Positions 58,178-64,000 of a stretch of DNA of 64,000 nt are shown here, in pieces (position 1 is the first letter of the stretch; every line of letters begins with the position of its first letter). The notes under the pieces were generated by a model. It searched no databases. It saw only the letters and a program-made list of their open reading frames with translations, and was not told where the DNA came from. A program made the position numbers and the translations under genes. The stretch covers positions 1,302,001 to 1,366,000 of the forward strand of contig NC_134161.1 in assembly GCF_033958435.1 (NCBI RefSeq), in the 5' to 3' direction. The DNA comes from Carettochelys insculpta. Its lineage: Eukaryota > Chordata > Testudines > Carettochelyidae.

Positions 58178-58340
58178 TCTCAGGAGGTAGCCATGTTAGT
58201 CTGTATTTTAACATAACAAAGCAAGCAGTCCTGTAGCATCTTAGACTCTGCTCCAGAACCTGAAGAAGTGGGTCTTTCCCATGAAGCTCATTACCTAATA
58301 AAATAAAATGGTTTCAGATGCCACAGGACTGCTTACTTTT
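58178..58340. mobile_element. Rearranged GGGGTAGCC-family copy, inverted halves
   Basis: 58178-58247 carries one end of the element (GGTAGCCATGTTAGTCTG, AGCAGTCCTGTAGCATCTTA). 58256-58340 carries the other end in the opposite direction (CTGAAGAAGTGGGTC to GATGCCACAGGACTGCTTA). The two share an inverted 20 bp segment. Confidence 0.7.
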
Positions 58341-58565
58341 TTTGCTCAGAAATAAGATTGCAACTTTCCAGGCTGTGTTTGGGCAAAGGGGATATATATC
58401 ATGTAAAGACAAGTATCTGAACAATCATTTACTTTCTCTCCTACACCTTGCTTTTCGGTTCCGTCTTCAAAAGTCAACCAGTTCTACAGTATCTTATTTC
58501 CTTAGAAAGACAAGCGAGATTCTGTCCACAGAAGCTAATTCTGTAGACTGTCCAGTAACTGACAA

Positions 58566-58957
58566 CACAGTGAACACCCGAAATGTGTGAGTTGCGCTTA
58601 ACTTGCATTAACATGAGTTAAGCACAACTTGAAGGTGCTCTGCAACTGTCTGCCCAGCTGGCTCCCCCATCTGGGGAAAGCTGAACAGACAGACAGCCAC
58701 ACTGGCTCTCCCAGCTAGGAAGAAACTGTACCCTGCTCCCCAGCAGCTGGAGCCAGGAAACTGACCAGCAATGTGCTGGTCAGTTTCCGGCTCCTGACAG
58801 CAGAAGGCAGTTTGGAGCCAGGCTGCCTCCAGAGCCAAGAAACTGACTAGGGCTGGTGCCCTGGCCAGTTTCCTGGCTCCCCAGTCTTAAGTGGGAAATT
58901 TGATTTATGCAGGGGTTGCCAGAATGCAACCCTCACATAAATTGGGGGTCTACTGTA
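58566..58957. mobile_element. Tigger/mariner-like MITE, second copy
   Basis: Left ACACAGTGAACACCCGAA with GTTGCGCTTAACTTGCATTA, right AATTGGGGGTCTACTGTA. The first 60 bp match the element at 5890, but the GC-rich core is different. Confidence 0.7.
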
Positions 58958-60099
58958 TTTAACCCACGCTCTTCACACTGAAGATGAAACAATACTGACA
59001 TGGTCATTTGTTGCTCCAAGTCAGATGTTCATGTGCACTTTCTGATCAAAACAATCAGATACTCAAACAAACTCAAGCACATTCCTGAATTTCCACATTA
59101 TTGTAAGTAACAGTCATTTACAAGAAGCAGAGCATTTGGGATTCTTGTTATATGCATCCTAGTAATCTGAGCATACATTTGGCTTCCACATTCTTACAAG
59201 TGAATGTCTATCCAGAAGAAATCAAAATGCCCCCATCTGTTGGAAATTAGTCAAGTAATAAAGTTCCTAAGCAAAATCAACTTGTAGACCTCTCTGAAAG
59301 CACATCAGAATTATTCAATCTGTTGCTTCCACATAAGACTAAAACACAAAATGGAACAGGAATAGAAGAAATTCTGCTTGAAAATAGACACTATTTTTAA
59401 GTAGTACCCCAAATCCTTAGCAAGTACAAGTTACAGGAAGAGCTGAACCACCAATCAAACTGCAGCTTCCAGAGTCTCCACTGACAACTAATTTTAAAGA
59501 ATTAGAAAAGCAAACTGAACATCAAGCTTCTTCCCATTAAATTATTCAGAGCACATTCTAGGAGCATTTGTAGTGGTATATGAGCAGTCTGGTCTGTTGA
59601 AGCCAGATGTTTGTTTGGTGGAACTCAGTAAACATCCAGTGCTAATATTGAGTTAAAATGAATGCAAGAATAACCCCAATGACCACAACCCCAACCTGCA
59701 GTCACAGAGACAACTTTTAGACTTAAAACATGACATTCAAACAAGAGTTTGTCGGTCCAAGATTTTCCGGATAATTGATGGTATACCTCCGTTAGCATTC
59801 TATCTACTCTTCCCATGATCTCATAACCCTATCTGAATAATCTCTAGTCACAGTTTTCACCCTGAGCGAACAGGAAATGCTTTTCTGCAACATCAAACAC
59901 CTAAAACAGTTTCATTCTGATGGCAACATCCTTTCAATACAGATTGTGAAGCAGAGGGTCACCCAAAGTGTTCTACAAAAACTGTGCATCACCTTAGTAT
60001 CCTGCACTCAGTGAGCGAAAGTACAACGTTTTCCAAATCCCATCTCTCAGTTCTTCACGTGGAACATTTAGAAAGCAATACTTCAGATCAACTGAGAAG

Positions 60100-60116
60100 G
60101 AAAAAAAAAAAAAAAA
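60100..60116 (+). repeat. Poly-A run
   Basis: A homopolymer of about 17 A. Confidence 0.85.
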
Positions 60117-60548
60117 CCAACCCACACCCTGCAGATTGATGTCCATTTCATATTTAACAACAAATGTTGCCCAGACGTGTCAAAGCAAAATACTAAAACA
60201 ATTCAGATACTTCTAGACATGGGTATAATTGTACTCTAAAGATGCTGTACAAATCTGGAAAGAAAATCAAGGGTAAGTTGTTAACTGTATCTTTCAATAA
60301 CCTCATAAGAGAGCTCCTCAATCCCCTTTGTATCCTGACAAGTATTTTACCAGCTGTGACAGCAGAAACCAGAGGCAAGGGTTCAGCAATGATACGCTGA
60401 CAGTCTCCTGTAGACAAACCACCAACAAAGCCATTTGGCTCTAGATGATTTGAGAGAACGTCTTTATTAAGTACAGCCCAAGTTCCAGCCAAGCTTTTCC
60501 CAGGATAAGGTGAAAGGGACTAAAAAGATGTGGATTTTTGCTTGCTCT

Positions 60549-60793
60549 AGGGATGTTAAGTGATTAACTGGTAAGTATGAGGCTTACTGGTATTTTTACT
60601 AGTTAACAGACCCATGGGAGCAAACTCTAGTGGTGGCCAGCTGTACCATACCAGAGCAGTCCCAGTCATGGAAGGAACAAGGGGCCAGGCAACACGAACT
60701 CACAGCAGTGGCAAGATCCCACAGCCATGGCAAGGCCAAGTGTAAGCCAGCAGGAGCCATGGTTACGTGCTCGTTAATCATTTTAACATCCCT
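60549..60793. mobile_element. MITE with AGGGATGTTAA ends
   Basis: Left AGGGATGTTAAGTGATTAAC and right GTTAATCATTTTAACATCCC T are inverted. The core is GC-rich, CAGGAGCCATGG. The right end is shared with the MITE nested in the CR1 at 18705-18997. Possibly hAT-like; target duplication unclear. Confidence 0.7.
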
Positions 60794-61639
60794 AGCTTGT
60801 TATTTCCATACTGATACTACGGAGTTCATCTATCTGAAATAACCATCCTTAAAAAAAGGGAACATTTTTCTCTCTATAGGCATTAGAAATTTCCCAAAAT
60901 AAATTTCCCATCAAAATGCCTTCTAGCCTCAGTGGGTATGTACCTAAACCAATGAGAATTCTTTTAATAAATGTAAAAATCAGTGGCATTTCTGCTACCA
61001 CCCTTACATGCAACGAGAATTTGGGTAAAGTTTCAGAGACGTGTGGGTCCACAGCCGTAGTCTCCATGGACAGAAGCTACCAGGCTATTGCATCCACTAA
61101 GTTCCAATGCCTGTGATCACCCCTCTGACAGCACTTGTCTGGCTGTTACCGCAGTCACAACAGGCCTGCAACAGTAAAGGGTCTGGCTAAGAACCAATTC
61201 AGAAATAGACTCTAAACTAGTAAAAAGAGTTTGCAAGATAAATTTAAAGAAAAAAACTAATCTTAAAAAATTGTGTGGTAGGACAAACCTCTTCTGATGT
61301 AACCGATGACTGTGTAACTCTATTGCATGCCCTATACCTCCTCTCAACCATGCCCAAAATCATCATCTTGTGACTTCGAAACAAAAAAATAAGAGGGAAC
61401 AGCAGAACAAGACATACATCAAAACACCCAGAAAATGCCAATTCATTAGCTATAAGCAGCACACGCAAGGACACTTGAAGGGTTAAATGGTAATAAGGGG
61501 AGCTGGTGGCAGTCTTTTGCACCAACATTTGTAAATCCTGTATGTACGTCCATTACAAACAGCTTCAAGAGAGAAAAAAGGGAAGTGCTTTTGCACCTTG
61601 TAACAAGCAGTCGTAGAACCCATCTGGCCAAATGTTTGT

Positions 61640-61815
61640 GTGGAAACATGCAACCCTGAGCTCCATCCATGAGGAGGCCATTTAGGGACCTGGAGCAAAT
61701 AGATTAAAAAAAAAATCTGTCAAGGATGGTGCTTGGTCCTGCCAAGAGGGCAGGGGACTGGACTCAATGACCTCTTGAGGTCTCTTCCAGCTCTATGAGA
61801 TATGTATATCTCCAT
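61640..61815 (+). mobile_element. tRNA-type SINE, 5'-degraded, CR1-like tail
   Basis: GAGGCCATTTAGGGACCTGG, an A-run, GGTGCTTGGTCCTGCCAAGA and GACTGGACTCAATGACCTC match the copy at 39107-39305. The tRNA-like head is not recognisable. Confidence 0.75.
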
Positions 61816-63508
61816 GTATAAGTGTGGGACAAAAAACAATCCAAAAAACCAAGAGAACTGAAAACAACTCTCAGAACTTCTTTATTCCCTCTCTCCCCCT
61901 CAAATTACGAATGGCTGAAAGATGCGCTACTGTTTCAAGGAGGCAACAGGATACCTGATTGTCCCCACACACACAGACTCCTTGGATTGAATCTGATGTG
62001 GTCTGACAGTAGCCATGTTTCAGTAATTTGACTATTACATTGGAAAAAATTAGGGGAAACACAACATTAATTCAATAACACAGGATTGTGTTATGAGTAT
62101 CATAGCTGAGAGAATCATGATGCCAAAGAGTGTGCATGTTTATAGTGGTAACAAGACAAACACTGTAAGAGAGACCACCACCAACTCCTAATCCAAAAGC
62201 ACACTATCATTCCTTGTCTTCTTTGAAAAATTGGATATAAAACATTCCAGCAGAAAGAATAAACTTTCTCAGAATTTAAAACCCGGAATACCTGTATTCT
62301 GAGATCTGCATGTAATCAGCATTCAGCAAAATGAGGAAACATTAGGAGAACCCTGACAGGACACTGGTTCAGTATGGTTATAATTTATGATTTGATTTTA
62401 ATATTTCTTATGAATAAGTCTAAAGCAGTTCAGAAATACAAGCATAAAAAACAGGAAAGCCCCACACCTCTGGTTGCACTTAACTAGCCAGGATTTAATA
62501 TCCAATAATAGTCTAAATCTATCCATCCACACACATTTAATAAGTTACCACTTAAAAGGCACAGCTCTAAGTGTTCTTCATTAACACACACCGTTTTACA
62601 ATGACCCTTTAAACATACAATAAGGAGAGGAAGTTCTTAGACAAAATTTTAATGCAGTTCAGGAAAGAGATTATCTGTACTCTTCAGCTCAGACATAATT
62701 ACGGCAGCAATGGAAAGCCACTCCTACCAGCACTTGTACCTAATGCAATTTCAGAAGTCAGCCATTAGTGAACCTGTACATCTCTAACGTTTGCCTCATA
62801 GAATATTATGATCCATTTATAATTACAGCACCACTAACAGTGCCAGTACAATTACTGTTATGATCTGACTTCAACTGTTAACTTGCATCAAGTTGAAACT
62901 AAGCATAGCTTCAAACATAAAAAGGTTCAATTAAACATTATCTGAAACAATCAAGCTAGCTGATATTTAACTTTGATAAAAAAGCAGCTGTACATAAGGA
63001 TTCTTCCTTGTTTCTATTTTACATGAAAATTCCATATTATAGTCTAGAGAATAAGTAAACAAATACTGCACAAAATCCTCCTAGTTATTAAACTTGAGGT
63101 AATGTCTCCAGTCAGAGCAAGTAGAAAGGATTTGATGTGAACAAGATTTTTTTCAATTTGTTTTGGATTTAATGTGTGAAAAACTCCCCCTAACTATTGC
63201 TAAGACAAAGCTTAGTATTTTAACACCTCCTTCTACAGACAAAAAAAAGATGAGACAGCTTAGTGAAAGAAACTGAACTGTACTAGAAGCAAAGGATTGA
63301 TACAACATGAACCTCAGCTGGGGAATAGCAGAAAGATTCATTAGCCTTCCTCATTCTTTAGAATACTACTGGTAAGGAAGAAAATTAAAACTGTGTTAAC
63401 AATGGTAAAGTTTCATTGAATGGACAGAAAGAAGTCACATTTGAAGCAGCTGCTCTGTGTTTTTTGTCTCTCTGTGCTCAGGATTTGCATCACATGCAGT
63501 ATAATAAG

Positions 63509-64000
63509 TACAGTAAGATCTCAGAGTACGCAAAGGTTCGGTTCCACGCACTCTCGCGTAAACCCGGATTTCGCACAAGTTGGGGTCTGACTTTTTCCCC
63601 AGCACAACACATGTTCTGCAGCTGGGAAAGCAGCTGAAAGGTAAGAGGGGGGGAGGGAGGAGATTAAGCCTGGCGGTGGGTTAGGGCTGTAGGAGGCGGG
63701 CGGGTGGGCTGAGCTAAGCCTGGGGTCGGTTAGGGCTGCAGGGCGGTGAGGGGTGCAGTTGAGCGTGAGTGGTGAGCAGAGCTGCGAGGGGGGCAGAGAG
63801 TTGAGATGGAACCAGAGCTATGCCTGGGTGGTGAGCCAGCTGGGGGGGGGTGTCACACTGGAGCCGCACAGGGTGGGGGGGCAGCTTGTGAGATGGCAGG
63901 AAGGGTCACACTGGAGTTGCGCAGGGTGGGGGGATGGTAGGCAGCTTGTGAGCCGACAGGGGGGTCGTGCCAGAGCTGCGCAGGGTGGGCAGCTTGTGAG
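63509..64000. mobile_element. Tigger/mariner-like element, third copy, cut by window edge
   Basis: TACAGTAAGATCTCAGAGTA begins like the other two; a CGCGTAAACCCGGATTTCGC sub-terminal phrase follows, and then a G-rich core. The right terminal repeat would lie outside the window. The core could also be an independent G-rich repeat. Confidence 0.45.
63851..64000 (+). repeat. G-rich minisatellite, about 55 bp units
   Basis: Units starting GTCACACTGGAGYYGCRCAG at about 63851 and 63906, and a shorter GTCGTGCCAGAGCTGCGCAG unit at about 63963; each ends GGCAGCTTGTGAG. About 2.7 copies, running off the window. Confidence 0.8.

Larger units (their letters stand above)
29858..64000 (-). other. KMT2A intron 1 (partial, over 34 kb)
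   Basis: Everything right of exon 2. No exon 1 (Gly/Ala/Ser-rich) coding text, CpG island or neighbouring gene was found, so the promoter must lie further right. The content is repeats listed separately plus long AT-rich stretches: 33354-37520, 39860-40860, 41800-44900, 46820-48180, 52400-54450, 58960-63500. In these I see no gene. Confidence 0.8.

Noticed and set aside
63500..64000. CpG island / KMT2A exon 1 and promoter at the right edge
   Set aside because: The G-rich text is a tandem repeat joined to a MITE end; no Gly/Ala/Ser-rich exon 1 coding text or donor for exon 1 was found.

Overview
The window is vertebrate nuclear DNA that carries the middle of one large gene on the minus strand: KMT2A (MLL/MLL1), a histone H3 lysine-4 methyltransferase. 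Thirteen consecutive coding exons are visible, numbered here as in human. They run from exon 2 (29788-29857) down to exon 14 (1147-1260). All have GT-AG splice sites, and reading frame is kept across every junction. Together they encode about 1,460 residues: the FxGF LEDGF-binding motif, the AT-hook region, the CXXC zinc finger, PHD fingers 1 and 2, and the start of PHD finger 3. Exon 1 with the promoter lies beyond the right edge. Exon 15 onward (bromodomain, FYRN/FYRC and SET) lies beyond the left edge.

The host is most likely a turtle, with a crocodilian as the second choice. This rests on repeats: CR1 LINEs on both strands, a tRNA-like SINE with a CR1-type tail, many copies of an interspersed element beginning GGGGTAGCC, a Harbinger transposon with its GC-poor MITE relatives, and Tigger-like MITEs. 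I recognise this mix from chelonian genomes but could not run a search.

Layout, left to right. 1-1146 is intron 14 with a C-rich repeat. 1147-5515 holds exons 14-10 (PHD region). 5516-14085 is intron 9, swollen by a 4.46 kb Harbinger element and a CR1 LINE that is itself split by a palindromic retroelement. 14086-18490 holds exons 9-7 with another CR1. 18491-24479 holds exons 6-4 (CXXC domain) and a CR1 with a nested MITE. 24480-27151 is the giant exon 3. 29788-29857 is exon 2. From 29858 to 64000 there is only intron 1: more than 34 kb of repeats, MITEs, LINE fragments, a possible decayed retrovirus, and long AT-rich stretches with no gene that I can see.

The most unusual signal is in the GGGGTAGCC repeat. 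Several copies carry, in one orientation, the conserved core of a hammerhead ribozyme: CUGANGA, a stem-loop, GAAA, then a short helix III ending in UC. Two copies lie in the sense orientation inside KMT2A introns 7 and 9. One of these is part of a 468 bp insertion with 133 bp inverted arms (one mismatch) and a 10 bp target duplication, an arrangement that suggests a Penelope-like element. This is a pattern match and has not been tested.
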